Below, piece after piece: positions 1-7,659 of a stretch of 11,580 nt of DNA. The DNA is taken from contig JAFMBU010000042.1 of NCBI GenBank assembly GCA_017858295.1, forward strand, positions 1-11,580. Direction: 5' to 3'. The first letter of the stretch is position 1. The number at the start of each line of letters is the position of its first letter. The position numbers and the translations under genes are program-made. The notes under the pieces are model-generated. The model searched no databases, had not been told where the DNA came from, and worked only from the letters and a program-made list of their open reading frames with translations. Source of the stretch: Porticoccaceae bacterium (lineage in GTDB: Bacteria; Pseudomonadota; Gammaproteobacteria; Pseudomonadales; Porticoccaceae).

Positions 1-5
1 CCTCT

Positions 6-1562
6 ATGACAACCTTGTCAGAGCTGCTCGCTGAGTTTGTCGATGTCAGCAGCTGCCCGGCAACGCCAATTACTGGCCTCAGTTTAGACAGTCGCGAAGC
101 CAAGCCTGGGGATCTATTTATTGCCCTAAAAGGCACTCAGACCGACGGCGCTCAATATATAGCTCAGGCCATAGGCCAAGGTGCTGTGGCGGTATTGATT
201 GAAGCTGGAGAAGAGACTGCTGACCAAGCGCAGCTGCCAGTTCCAGTTATTGCAGTGCCTAAACTAAGTGAATTTGTCTCGGATATAGCTGGCACATTCT
301 ACGGCCATCCATCACGTCAGATGGCGGTCACGGCGATCACCGGAACCAATGGCAAAACCACCTGCGCCCAGTTGCTGGCCAATCTCTTTGAGTTGCTCGG
401 CGAGCCGGCGGGTTCTGTTGGAACTGTCGGCTACGGGACTGCTGGTAACGGAAAAGATGATGATCAATCAGTCGCTGATACAGATCTTGGCGATCAAGTG
501 TCCGCGCTAGAGCCAGATACCGAAGTCGCCGCCAGTGATATGTTAACCACGCCAGATGCAGTGGCTATGCAGCGTATTCTCGCAGAACTCCGTGATTCGG
601 GCTCTCGCCGAGTGGCGATTGAGGCCTCGTCTCACGGTCTGGTACAGCGACGTATTGCCGGCCTGCAGATTGATACTGCGATCTTTACCAATCTCTCACG
701 CGATCACCTCGACTATCACGGCGACCTGAATAGCTATGCCGCGGCCAAATCACGACTGTTTGCCATGTCAGGACTCAAGCATGCGGTGATCAATCTGGAT
801 GACAATGTAGGTCGTCTGATTCTGGCTAATCTCGATCCCGCAGTGGATGGCATTACCTACAGCTTTGAAAATCACACTGCTGATATTCACTGTGATCGCA
901 TCGAACTGGGTGCTTCGGCAATAACTGCTGAGCTAGTAACTCCCTGGGGTCGAGGGCGACTCACCTCACCGCTACTGGGTAAATTTAACCTTGCCAATCT
1001 CCTCGCCGTTATCGGTGCAGCGGGTATGCAGGGCTTTAAGTTAGATGAGATTCTTGAAGCGGCTGCCAAATTAACCGCCGTACCCGGACGCATGGAGATC
1101 GTTGACCCTAGCGCTCGTCCATTAGTGGTCGTGGATTATGCCCACACGCCCGATGCCCTAGACAAAGCACTGCGTACTCTGCGTCTGCAATGTAGCGGCA
1201 AGCTGTGGGTGGTGTTTGGCTGTGGCGGAGATCGCGACAAGGGCAAGCGCGCCGAAATGGGTCGCGTCGCCGACCAGCTCGCTGACAATATAGTGGTCAC
1301 CAGCGACAATCCGCGCAGCGAGCCGCCGGAACAAATTATTCACCAGGTTCTTCTGGGCATCAGCCGCAAAGTTATTGCGGTAGCGGATCGCAGGGACGCC
1401 ATCCGCGCTGCAATCAATGCAGCTGCAGCCGACGATATTGTTTTGATCGCCGGTAAGGGCCACGAGGCCTACCAGATAGTCGCTGCCAAAAGATTGCCCT
1501 TTAGCGATCTGGCAGAGGCACGTTTAGCACTGCGTCAGAAGAAGGCAGGTGAGGTTATATGA
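6..1562 (+). CDS. murE: UDP-MurNAc-L-Ala-D-Glu:meso-diaminopimelate ligase MurE
   Basis: Cytoplasmic ATP-dependent Mur ligase that adds meso-diaminopimelate to UDP-MurNAc-L-Ala-D-Glu. Seen in the 518-residue product: an N-terminal Mur domain with the LDSR motif (about 27-30), the P-loop GTNGKTT (113-119), SSHGL (208-212), LSRDHLDYHG (230-239), the lysine expected to be carbamylated (K248 in AAAKSR), VVDYAHTPDAL in the C-terminal domain (375-385), GCGGDRDKGKR (405-415), the diaminopimelate-type DNPR motif (434-437) and GKGHEAYQ (483-490). DNPR is the family signature for meso-DAP rather than lysine. The protein is about 23 residues longer than E. coli MurE because of an acidic insertion near 148-173 (separate entry). 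The ATG lies only 5 nt inside the window, so its ribosome binding site cannot be seen, but the N-terminus matches family length. It overlaps murF by 4 nt (ATGA). Confidence 0.97.
   Translation: MTTLSELLAEFVDVSSCPATPITGLSLDSREAKPGDLFIALKGTQTDGAQYIAQAIGQGAVAVLIEAGEETADQAQLPVPVIAVPKLSEFVSDIAGTFYGHPSRQMAVTAITGTNGKTTCAQLLANLFELLGEPAGSVGTVGYGTAGNGKDDDQSVADTDLGDQVSALEPDTEVAASDMLTTPDAVAMQRILAELRDSGSRRVAIEASSHGLVQRRIAGLQIDTAIFTNLSRDHLDYHGDLNSYAAAKSRLFAMSGLKHAVINLDDNVGRLILANLDPAVDGITYSFENHTADIHCDRIELGASAITAELVTPWGRGRLTSPLLGKFNLANLLAVIGAAGMQGFKLDEILEAAAKLTAVPGRMEIVDPSARPLVVVDYAHTPDALDKALRTLRLQCSGKLWVVFGCGGDRDKGKRAEMGRVADQLADNIVVTSDNPRSEPPEQIIHQVLLGISRKVIAVADRRDAIRAAINAAAADDIVLIAGKGHEAYQIVAAKRLPFSDLAEARLALRQKKAGEVI
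456..539 (+). other. Acidic insertion within MurE
   Basis: Codons 151-178 of murE encode a stretch with ten Asp/Glu residues and no Lys or Arg, starting with three consecutive Asp. It lies between the GTVG motif (139-142) and the TTPD motif (181-184) that leads into the UDP-MurNAc-dipeptide binding region. Compared with E. coli MurE as I recall it, the GTVG-to-SSHGL distance is about 25 residues longer (65 versus about 39-40). The reading frame stays intact on both sides and all catalytic motifs are present, so this looks like a tolerated surface loop rather than damage. The function is unknown. Confidence 0.7.
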
Positions 1563-2926
1563 TTAACTCCCTGCGCCTCACTGATGCTGCGATCCGCTTT
1601 GGCGGAACTCTTCTCAACCCAGACTGCGAGTTTGATACTGTCTCGATCGACAGCCGCAATATTGCCGACGGTGATCTGTTTGTTGCACTGATTGGCGAGC
1701 GCCTCGATGGCCATCAATTTCTCGCCGATGTTGCAGATCGAGCCAGTGGCCTAGTGGTCTCCAGTGCGGATACAGATCTGCCGCTACCCCAGTGGGTCGT
1801 TGCAGACACCACAGTAGCCCTAGGTCAGCTGGCGCAGCTGCAGCGGGAAGCCTTTAGCGGCAAGGTTATTGCGGTTACCGGCAGCACAGGCAAGACCTCA
1901 GTTAAAGATTTAATAAGTTCGATTCTCGGTGGCCTAGGCACTGTCCACGCCACCAAGGGCAACTTTAATAATCATATTGGCGTACCCCTAACATTGCTCG
2001 ATATGCATCAGGACGGTGACTTTGCGGTGCTTGAAATGGGTGCCAGCGCCGCTAGCGAAATCAGCTATCTGTGTTCTATTGCCAAGCCCCATATTAGCCT
2101 GATCAACAATGTCCAGAGCGCCCATTTAGAAGGCTTTGGCAGTGTTGAAGGTATTGCTGCCGCCAAAGGCGAAATCTACAGCGGTTTAGATGCTGCTGGC
2201 ACGGCCATTTTAAATCTCGATCAAAGTTGGCAGGCCGGTTGGATGGAGCTGATTGGCGACCGCGACTGCATTACCTTTTCTGTGGACGACGATTGTGCCG
2301 ATGTCAGCGCCAGTGATATTCAGCTGCTTGAGAGCGGCTGCTGCCGATTTACCCTGCATCTGTTCGGCGAGACCTCTCTAGAGAGTCAGGTGGTCAACCT
2401 AGCTATTCCCGGTCATCACTCAGTGAGCAATGCCCTCGCAGCCGCCGCCTGTGCCATGGCTGCTGGCGCCAGCATCGAGCAGATTGTCACCGGCCTCGAG
2501 GCAGCTCAGTCTCCAGCTCGCCGTTTGCAAGTTAAGCCCCTAGCTCAGGGCGGCCAGATTATTGATGACAGTTATAACGCCAGCCCGGAATCGGTGCGTG
2601 CAGCCATTGATGTGCTGGCTAGCCGTCCCGGTTATCGAGTCATGGTACTCGGGGATATGGCTGAGTTAGGCGTGGATGCAGAACAGCTGCACCGCGAGGT
2701 CGGGGCCTATGCCCTGAGTGTAGGCATCGACCAGCTCTATACCTTGGGCAGCTTGAGTGCCAGTGCCAGCGAAGTATTTAAGGGTCAGCACTTTAGCGAT
2801 ATGGAAAGCCTACAAGCACCACTGTTTGACGAGATTGAACGCAGTGACCTGAGCCTATTGGTCAAGGGATCGCGCAGTTCAAAAATGGATTTAATAGTTG
2901 ATATGTTAGTGACGGGGAAATCCTAA
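1559..2926 (+). CDS. murF: UDP-MurNAc-tripeptide:D-alanyl-D-alanine ligase MurF
   Basis: ATP-dependent ligase that completes the cytoplasmic pentapeptide precursor by adding the D-Ala-D-Ala dipeptide made by Ddl. The 455-residue product shows the N-terminal substrate domain with SIDSR (29-33), the P-loop VTGSTGKTS (106-114), GNFNNHIGVPLT (134-145), EMGA (159-162), a GHHSVSNALAA segment (285-295), DDSYNASPES (336-345), LGDMAELG (364-371) and KGSRSSKM (436-443), all in family order. The ATG is within the murE stop (ATGA, 4-nt overlap) and is preceded by AGGTGAGG at a normal distance, which supports this start and translational coupling. The length is normal for the family (about 450). No odd features were seen. 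It ends in a TAATG junction with mraY. Confidence 0.97.
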   Translation: MINSLRLTDAAIRFGGTLLNPDCEFDTVSIDSRNIADGDLFVALIGERLDGHQFLADVADRASGLVVSSADTDLPLPQWVVADTTVALGQLAQLQREAFSGKVIAVTGSTGKTSVKDLISSILGGLGTVHATKGNFNNHIGVPLTLLDMHQDGDFAVLEMGASAASEISYLCSIAKPHISLINNVQSAHLEGFGSVEGIAAAKGEIYSGLDAAGTAILNLDQSWQAGWMELIGDRDCITFSVDDDCADVSASDIQLLESGCCRFTLHLFGETSLESQVVNLAIPGHHSVSNALAAAACAMAAGASIEQIVTGLEAAQSPARRLQVKPLAQGGQIIDDSYNASPESVRAAIDVLASRPGYRVMVLGDMAELGVDAEQLHREVGAYALSVGIDQLYTLGSLSASASEVFKGQHFSDMESLQAPLFDEIERSDLSLLVKGSRSSKMDLIVDMLVTGKS

Positions 2927-4008
2927 TGTTGGTATGGCTAGCTGAATATTTGAGTCAATTCTATAGCCCGTTCTCAGCGGTGAAATATCTCACCCTGCGC
3001 GGAATTTTTTCGGTGATCACAGCGCTGACAATCTGCTGGGTGCTGGGGCCGCGAATGATCGCTCTGCTCAACAGCCTGCAGATGGGTCAGGCAATTCGCA
3101 GTGATGGGCCTCAGAGTCACCTGAGCAAGGCGGGTACGCCGACCATGGGCGGTGCGCTGATCCTAATGGCGATGTTTATCAGTACGCTGCTCTGGTCAAA
3201 TCTGGAAAATGTCTATGTTTGGGTGGTTCTGGCAACGACCTTTAGCTTCGGTCTGATTGGTTGGGTTGATGACTACCGCAAAGTGGTACACAAAAATCCT
3301 CGCGGCCTGCCGGCACGCTGGAAATATTTTTGGCAGTCCCTCTGCGGTCTGGCAGCAGCGCTGTTTTTATTCTCTCACGCCCAGTCAGCGGCAGAGCTGG
3401 ATCTGATTGTGCCGTTCTTTAAAAATGTTGCGATCAATCTGGGGCCCTTTTATATCCTCTTTACTTACTTTGTGATCGTCGGCACCAGCAATGCGGTGAA
3501 CCTTACCGATGGCCTCGATGGCCTGGCCATACTGCCCACTGTTTTGGTTGCCGGAGCACTTGGCATCATGGCCTATTTAACGGGCAACTATCAGTTTGCC
3601 TCGTACCTGCATATTCCCTATATCAGCGGTGCAGGCGAGCTACTTATTTTCACTGGCGCACTCTGTGGTGCCGGTCTCGGCTTTCTGTGGTTTAACACCT
3701 ATCCCGCCATGGTCTTTATGGGTGACGTAGGTTCCCTGGCACTGGGTGCGGCGCTGGGTGTGATCGCGGTGATTATCCGCCAGGAAGTGGTGCTGGCCAT
3801 TATGGGCGGTGTATTTGTCATTGAGACTCTGTCGGTTATTTTACAGGTGGCCTCATTTAAGCTCACCGGCAAGCGTATTTTTCGAATGGCACCACTGCAC
3901 CACCACTACGAATTAAAAGGTTGGCCTGAGCCGCGAGTAATTGTGCGGTTTTGGATTATTACCGTGGTTCTAGTACTGGTTGGTTTGGCCACATTAAAAC
4001 TTAGATAA
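2926..4008 (+). CDS. mraY: Phospho-MurNAc-pentapeptide transferase MraY (lipid I synthase)
   Basis: Integral inner-membrane enzyme that transfers phospho-MurNAc-pentapeptide from UDP to undecaprenyl phosphate, making lipid I. The product has 360 residues, the same as E. coli MraY. About ten hydrophobic segments can be seen, roughly 24-41, 74-90, 97-114, 133-150, 171-187, 200-217, 239-257, 263-285, 288-309 and 338-357. Key motifs: KAGTPTMGG (68-76), the paired aspartates in WVDDYRK (D115, D116), NLTDGLDGL (192-200), FMGDVGS with D267, and the histidine cluster PLHHHYEL (323-330). These cover the Mg2+ and nucleotide-binding residues known in the family. The start ATG shares one base with the murF stop (TAATG), with GGGGA upstream as a plausible ribosome binding site. 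One of only two real gaps in the cluster follows it. Confidence 0.97.
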   Translation: MLVWLAEYLSQFYSPFSAVKYLTLRGIFSVITALTICWVLGPRMIALLNSLQMGQAIRSDGPQSHLSKAGTPTMGGALILMAMFISTLLWSNLENVYVWVVLATTFSFGLIGWVDDYRKVVHKNPRGLPARWKYFWQSLCGLAAALFLFSHAQSAAELDLIVPFFKNVAINLGPFYILFTYFVIVGTSNAVNLTDGLDGLAILPTVLVAGALGIMAYLTGNYQFASYLHIPYISGAGELLIFTGALCGAGLGFLWFNTYPAMVFMGDVGSLALGAALGVIAVIIRQEVVLAIMGGVFVIETLSVILQVASFKLTGKRIFRMAPLHHHYELKGWPEPRVIVRFWIITVVLVLVGLATLKLR

Positions 4009-4029
4009 AGAGAGAGCAGAGTTACAAAG
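4009..4029 (+). promoter_or_regulatory. mraY-murD gap with weak ribosome binding site
   Basis: These 21 nt separate the mraY stop from the murD ATG. The stretch is purine-rich, with an AG repeat at 4009-4016, but it contains no GGAGG-type Shine-Dalgarno. The best candidate is AGAG at 4018-4021, eight nt before the ATG. This is weaker than the sites before murF, murG, murC, ddl and ftsA. No promoter or hairpin can be recognised. A second in-frame ATG at 4039 has no better site. Confidence 0.5.
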
Positions 4030-5382
4030 ATGACAGACATGATTGCCACTAATCGCAACACCGCTATCCTTGGCCTAGGCGCCACGGGACTGTCGGTTGC
4101 CCGATTTTTGTCGTCGATCGGAAAGTCCTTTGTCTTTGCCGACAGCCGCACCGCACCACCGCGCCTGGCTGAAGTCCGCAAGATCTATCCTGATGTTGCG
4201 ACTGTGCTGGGTCCCTTTGAAACTGACCTTTTACTCGGTTTTGATAGTGTTGTGGTGAGCCCCGGAATTTCTCTTGAAGAGCCAGCACTGGTTGCTGCGC
4301 AACAGCAAAAAATTAAATTGCTCGGTGATGTGGAGCTATTTTTGGATCACGCCAAAGCGCCGGTTATTTTGATTACCGGCTCCAATGGCAAGAGCACCGT
4401 GACCAAGCTGGTGGGTGAAATGGCCGAGGCCAGTGGTCTAAAGGTCGGCGTCGGCGGCAATCTCGGCACTCCTATGCTGGATCTGCTGGATGATGAGAAC
4501 CAACTCTATGTAATTGAGCTGTCGAGCTTTCAGTTGGAACTGGTGACCGATACCCGCGGTGCCATCTCGACAATCTTAAATATTAGTCCCGACCATATGG
4601 ATCGCTACGCTGGCTTGCAGCAATATCATGCCGCCAAGCACCGCATCTTTCGCGGCGCCAGTCAGGTGATATACAACCGCCAGGACCCATTGACCAACCC
4701 ACTGTTATCAGTGGCGGTGAAAATCTGTAACTTTGGTTTAAACCATCCCGATCTGGCTGGCTACGGTCTGCTGGACGAAGACGGCGAAATCTGGCTTGCC
4801 CATGGCTTAAAGCCGCTGATGCCCAGTGCCGAGCTGGCGATTAAAGGCCGTCACAATATTGCCAATGCACTGGCTGCACTGGCACTGGGCCAGGCCGCTG
4901 GTCTGGATATGGCCGCCATGCTGCAGACCCTGAAAACATTTAAAGGCCTGCCTCATCGCTGTGAATATGTCGCCACTCTTGACGGTGTGACCTATATAGA
5001 TGATTCCAAAGGTACCAACATCGGTGCCACCGTCGCCGCGCTCGATGGTTTTGGTGAGACTGACCGAGCCAACCTTATTTTGATCGCCGGTGGTCAGGGC
5101 AAGGGCCAGAACTTTAATGAGCTCAAAGCACCCCTAAGCAAATTTGTTAAATTGCTGGCGCTGTTTGGTGAAGATGCTCAGCCGATTGCTGAGACTCTCG
5201 CCGGCACAACCCAAATAGAAACCTTAGATTCACTGCAGAGTGCCGTTGAGTCTGCCCGCGCCGCTGCTCAGCCAGGCGATATAGTGCTGTTGTCTCCCGC
5301 CTGCGCTAGCTTCGATATGTTCTCCGGTTTTGAACAGCGCGGCCGCTGTTTTCAACAGGCAGTAACGGCGGTGGCAGCATGA
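4030..5382 (+). CDS. murD: UDP-MurNAc-L-alanine:D-glutamate ligase MurD
   Basis: Cytoplasmic ATP-dependent ligase that adds D-glutamate to UDP-MurNAc-L-Ala. The 450-residue product starts with a Rossmann-like UDP-binding domain (AILGLGATGLS, 12-22; VVSPGI, 75-80). The ATPase domain follows, with the P-loop ITGSNGKST (115-123), ELSSFQL (163-169), ISPDHMDRY (185-193) and K203 in AAKHRIF, the lysine equivalent to the carbamylated one in E. coli MurD. The C-terminal domain carries GRHNIANALA (273-282), DDSKGTN (324-330) and SPACASFDMF (422-431). The length is close to E. coli MurD (438). ATG 4030 gives the normal short N-terminus; an alternative ATG three codons later would hardly change the protein. 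It overlaps ftsW by 4 nt (ATGA). Confidence 0.97.
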   Translation: MTDMIATNRNTAILGLGATGLSVARFLSSIGKSFVFADSRTAPPRLAEVRKIYPDVATVLGPFETDLLLGFDSVVVSPGISLEEPALVAAQQQKIKLLGDVELFLDHAKAPVILITGSNGKSTVTKLVGEMAEASGLKVGVGGNLGTPMLDLLDDENQLYVIELSSFQLELVTDTRGAISTILNISPDHMDRYAGLQQYHAAKHRIFRGASQVIYNRQDPLTNPLLSVAVKICNFGLNHPDLAGYGLLDEDGEIWLAHGLKPLMPSAELAIKGRHNIANALAALALGQAAGLDMAAMLQTLKTFKGLPHRCEYVATLDGVTYIDDSKGTNIGATVAALDGFGETDRANLILIAGGQGKGQNFNELKAPLSKFVKLLALFGEDAQPIAETLAGTTQIETLDSLQSAVESARAAAQPGDIVLLSPACASFDMFSGFEQRGRCFQQAVTAVAA

Positions 5383-6557
5383 ATATGACACTGCCACTTA
5401 ACTTCTCAGGGTCAGAGCGCAGCAGCTGGCGCATCGACAGTCTGCTATTGCTGGCCGTGCTGGCGCTGATGTCTGTGGGTCTAACCATGGTTGCCTCGGC
5501 TTCATTTAGTTATGCCGAGCACAACTTTAACAATGAATTTTATTTTGTGAAGCGTCACGCCATCTACGTCTTTATCGCCCTCAGCGCTATGGCAGTGACC
5601 TTCTTTACCCCGCCCAGTGTTTGGTCACAGTACAGCCGGTTGTGGATGTTGCTGGCGATCCTGCTATTGATTGCTGTTTTGATCCCGGGTATCGGCCGTG
5701 AAGTGAACGGCAGCCGCCGCTGGTTAAGCCTGGCAGGTCTCACCCTGCAGGTTTCCGAGTTGGCGAAAGTGGCCACAGTAGTGTTTATGGCAAGTTATTT
5801 TGCCAATAGCCGCGAAGGCTTCGGTGACGATTGGCGCGACTGGGCCAAGCCTCTGGGCGTACTTATGCTGCCTCTGTTGCTGCTGCTGATGGAGCCAGAT
5901 TTTGGCTCATTGGTGGTGCTCTCCTGCACCTTTATGGCGATGTTATTTTTAACCGCGATTAAATTATGGCACTACCTGGGTCTGGTCTTCGCTGGCTCCT
6001 CATTACTGGTGTTGTTTGCCGAAGCAGCCCCTTATCGCATGGCGCGTTTAAGCAGTTTCCTGGATCCCTGGTCCGATCAGTTTAATTCTGGCTATCAGCT
6101 CACTCAGTCATTGATCGCCTTTGGTCGCGGTGAATGGTTCGGTGTTGGCCTGGGTCAGTCGGTGCAGAAAATGCTCTATCTTCCAGAAGCCCACACCGAC
6201 TTTGTATTCGCTATTTTTGCCGAAGAATTTGGTTTTATCGGTGTGCTCTGCCTGTTGGGTCTCTATGTGTTGCTAGTGTGGCGCATCTTTAGCCTCAGCA
6301 AAAAGGCTGTGACCCAGGAATACTGGTATGGCGTCTTTGTACTAATCGGCTTTGGCTGCCTGATTAGCGGCCAGACACTGATTAATCTCGGCGTAAATGC
6401 CGGCTTCTTGCCCACTAAAGGTCTGACTTTGCCCTTTGTCAGTTACGGCGGCAGCAGCCTGATGGTGACCTGCGCCATGGTTGGCATGATGCTGCGCATA
6501 GGTCATGAGTTGCACCCGGATACACAGGTTGTCAGGAGGGTGCGCCGTGTTCGCTAA
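5379..6557 (+). CDS. ftsW: Septal peptidoglycan polymerase FtsW (SEDS family)
   Basis: Polytopic inner-membrane glycosyltransferase of the SEDS family that polymerises lipid II into glycan strands at the division site, working with the transpeptidase FtsI. The 392-residue product has about ten membrane segments, the first at about 21-42. It has the family motifs NGSRRWL (110-116), SELAK (126-130), MEPDFGS (171-177), LPEAHTDFVFAIFAEEFG (268-285) with D274 at the position of the essential aspartate (D297 in E. coli FtsW), and LPTKGLTLPFVSYGGSSL (344-361). FtsW rather than RodA is favoured by its place in the dcw cluster between murD and murG. The start lies in an ATGA overlap with murD and has only a weak ribosome binding site, suggesting translational coupling. 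The C-terminus is a short arginine-rich tail (VVRRVRRVR, 384-392) whose codons contain the murG ribosome binding site. Confidence 0.96.
   Translation: MNMTLPLNFSGSERSSWRIDSLLLLAVLALMSVGLTMVASASFSYAEHNFNNEFYFVKRHAIYVFIALSAMAVTFFTPPSVWSQYSRLWMLLAILLLIAVLIPGIGREVNGSRRWLSLAGLTLQVSELAKVATVVFMASYFANSREGFGDDWRDWAKPLGVLMLPLLLLLMEPDFGSLVVLSCTFMAMLFLTAIKLWHYLGLVFAGSSLLVLFAEAAPYRMARLSSFLDPWSDQFNSGYQLTQSLIAFGRGEWFGVGLGQSVQKMLYLPEAHTDFVFAIFAEEFGFIGVLCLLGLYVLLVWRIFSLSKKAVTQEYWYGVFVLIGFGCLISGQTLINLGVNAGFLPTKGLTLPFVSYGGSSLMVTCAMVGMMLRIGHELHPDTQVVRRVRRVR
6534..6539 (+). promoter_or_regulatory. Shine-Dalgarno of murG inside ftsW
   Basis: A perfect AGGAGG lies seven nt upstream of an in-frame GTG at 6547. In the ftsW frame the same six bases are two consecutive AGG arginine codons (R386, R387). 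This site decides the murG start: no comparable site precedes the upstream in-frame ATG at 6505 or the downstream ATG at 6604. Confidence 0.85.
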
Positions 6558-7659
6558 TACCAGCACTTTATCTACAGCCACTTCATCAGAGAGCTGTCGC
6601 GTCATGATTATGGCCGGTGGCACTGGTGGACATGTATTCCCAGCCTTGGCTGTCGCCGATCAGCTCCGCGCTGCCAATGTCACTGTAGCCTGGCTCGGCA
6701 CTCAACGGGGTATCGAATCAGACCTGGTTCCCGCCGCAGGCATTGCCTTGAGCTGCATAGATATTGAAGGTATTCGCGGTCGCGGAATTAGCGCCCTATT
6801 AAAAGCGCCTCTATTGCTGTGGCGCTCCATTCGCCAGGCATGGACTGTGCTCAGTGATTTTCAGCCACAAGTGGTTCTGGGTATGGGTGGTTTTGCCTCC
6901 GGTCCCGGCGCTGTGGCAGCCCGTTTAAAAGGTATTCCAATCGTTATACATGAACAAAATTCTGTTGCTGGCACCACCAATAAGCTGGTTTCGAGAATTG
7001 CTCGGCGAGTGATGCAAGGCTTCCCCGGTGCTCTGGCCAATGGCGAGTGGTGCGGCAATCCAGTGCGTCCAGAGATCGCCAATTTGGCCGCTCCAGAGCA
7101 GCGTCTAACTGGCCGTGACGGTGTGCCGCGCCTGCTAGTGTTGGGCGGCAGTCGCGGTGCTTTAGCGATCAATAAGATGTTGCCTGCAGCGCTGGCCTTA
7201 ATCGCCCCGGATCAACGTCCACAGGTTCGTCATCAAACCGGCAAACTGCACTGCGCCGAGACTCAGGCGCTCTATGCTGCCGCCGATGTCAGCGCCGAAG
7301 TGGTTCCCTTTATTGAGCAGATGGATGAGGCCTATGGTTGGGCTGATTTCGCTATCTGTCGCGCCGGCGCCCTAACCGTGGCGGAGCTAACTAGCGCTGG
7401 CCTAGGTGCACTGCTAATTCCCTTTCCCTTTGCCATTGATGATCACCAAACAGTTAATGGCCAACTTTTGGTTGAGCAGGGTGCTGCTCTGATGTTCGCT
7501 CAGAGCGACTTAACCCCTGCCTTGTTGGCTGAGCAGATTACAGCTCTGTCTAATGACAGCGAAAGCCGTCTAAAGATGGCCATAAGTGCGCGTGAGCTAG
7601 CCAAAACTGGCGCCGCAGAACGCATAGCAGATATCTGTCTGGAGGTGGCTCATGCCTGA
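6547..7659 (+). CDS. murG: UDP-GlcNAc:lipid I GlcNAc transferase MurG
   Basis: Membrane-associated GT28-family glycosyltransferase on the cytoplasmic face that adds GlcNAc to lipid I to form lipid II. I chose GTG 6547 because a perfect AGGAGG sits seven nt upstream. This gives 370 residues and an 11-nt overlap with ftsW. An ATG at 6505 would add 14 residues inside ftsW with no ribosome binding site; ATG 6604 would leave only two residues before MAGGTGGH. From the GTG start, the glycine-rich loop GGTGGH is at 24-29, GMGGFASGP at 112-120, HEQN at 135-138, GGSRGA at 200-205 and the UDP-GlcNAc-binding segment RAGALTVAEL at 272-281. About 18 polar residues, rich in Ser and Thr, precede the first conserved strand, about ten more than in E. 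coli MurG. It overlaps murC by 8 nt. Confidence 0.95.
   Translation: MFANTSTLSTATSSESCRVMIMAGGTGGHVFPALAVADQLRAANVTVAWLGTQRGIESDLVPAAGIALSCIDIEGIRGRGISALLKAPLLLWRSIRQAWTVLSDFQPQVVLGMGGFASGPGAVAARLKGIPIVIHEQNSVAGTTNKLVSRIARRVMQGFPGALANGEWCGNPVRPEIANLAAPEQRLTGRDGVPRLLVLGGSRGALAINKMLPAALALIAPDQRPQVRHQTGKLHCAETQALYAAADVSAEVVPFIEQMDEAYGWADFAICRAGALTVAELTSAGLGALLIPFPFAIDDHQTVNGQLLVEQGAALMFAQSDLTPALLAEQITALSNDSESRLKMAISARELAKTGAAERIADICLEVAHA

Noticed and set aside
2374..2385. Perfect 12-bp palindrome CTCTCTAGAGAG in murF
   Set aside because: A few perfect 12-bp palindromes are expected by chance in a window this size, and this one encodes ordinary MurF sequence.
3906..4181. A 91-codon - strand frame spanning the mraY-murD gap, which could suggest an antisense gene
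   Set aside because: The predicted protein has no recognisable motif, no convincing ribosome binding site was seen, and the underlying + strand genes explain the bases.
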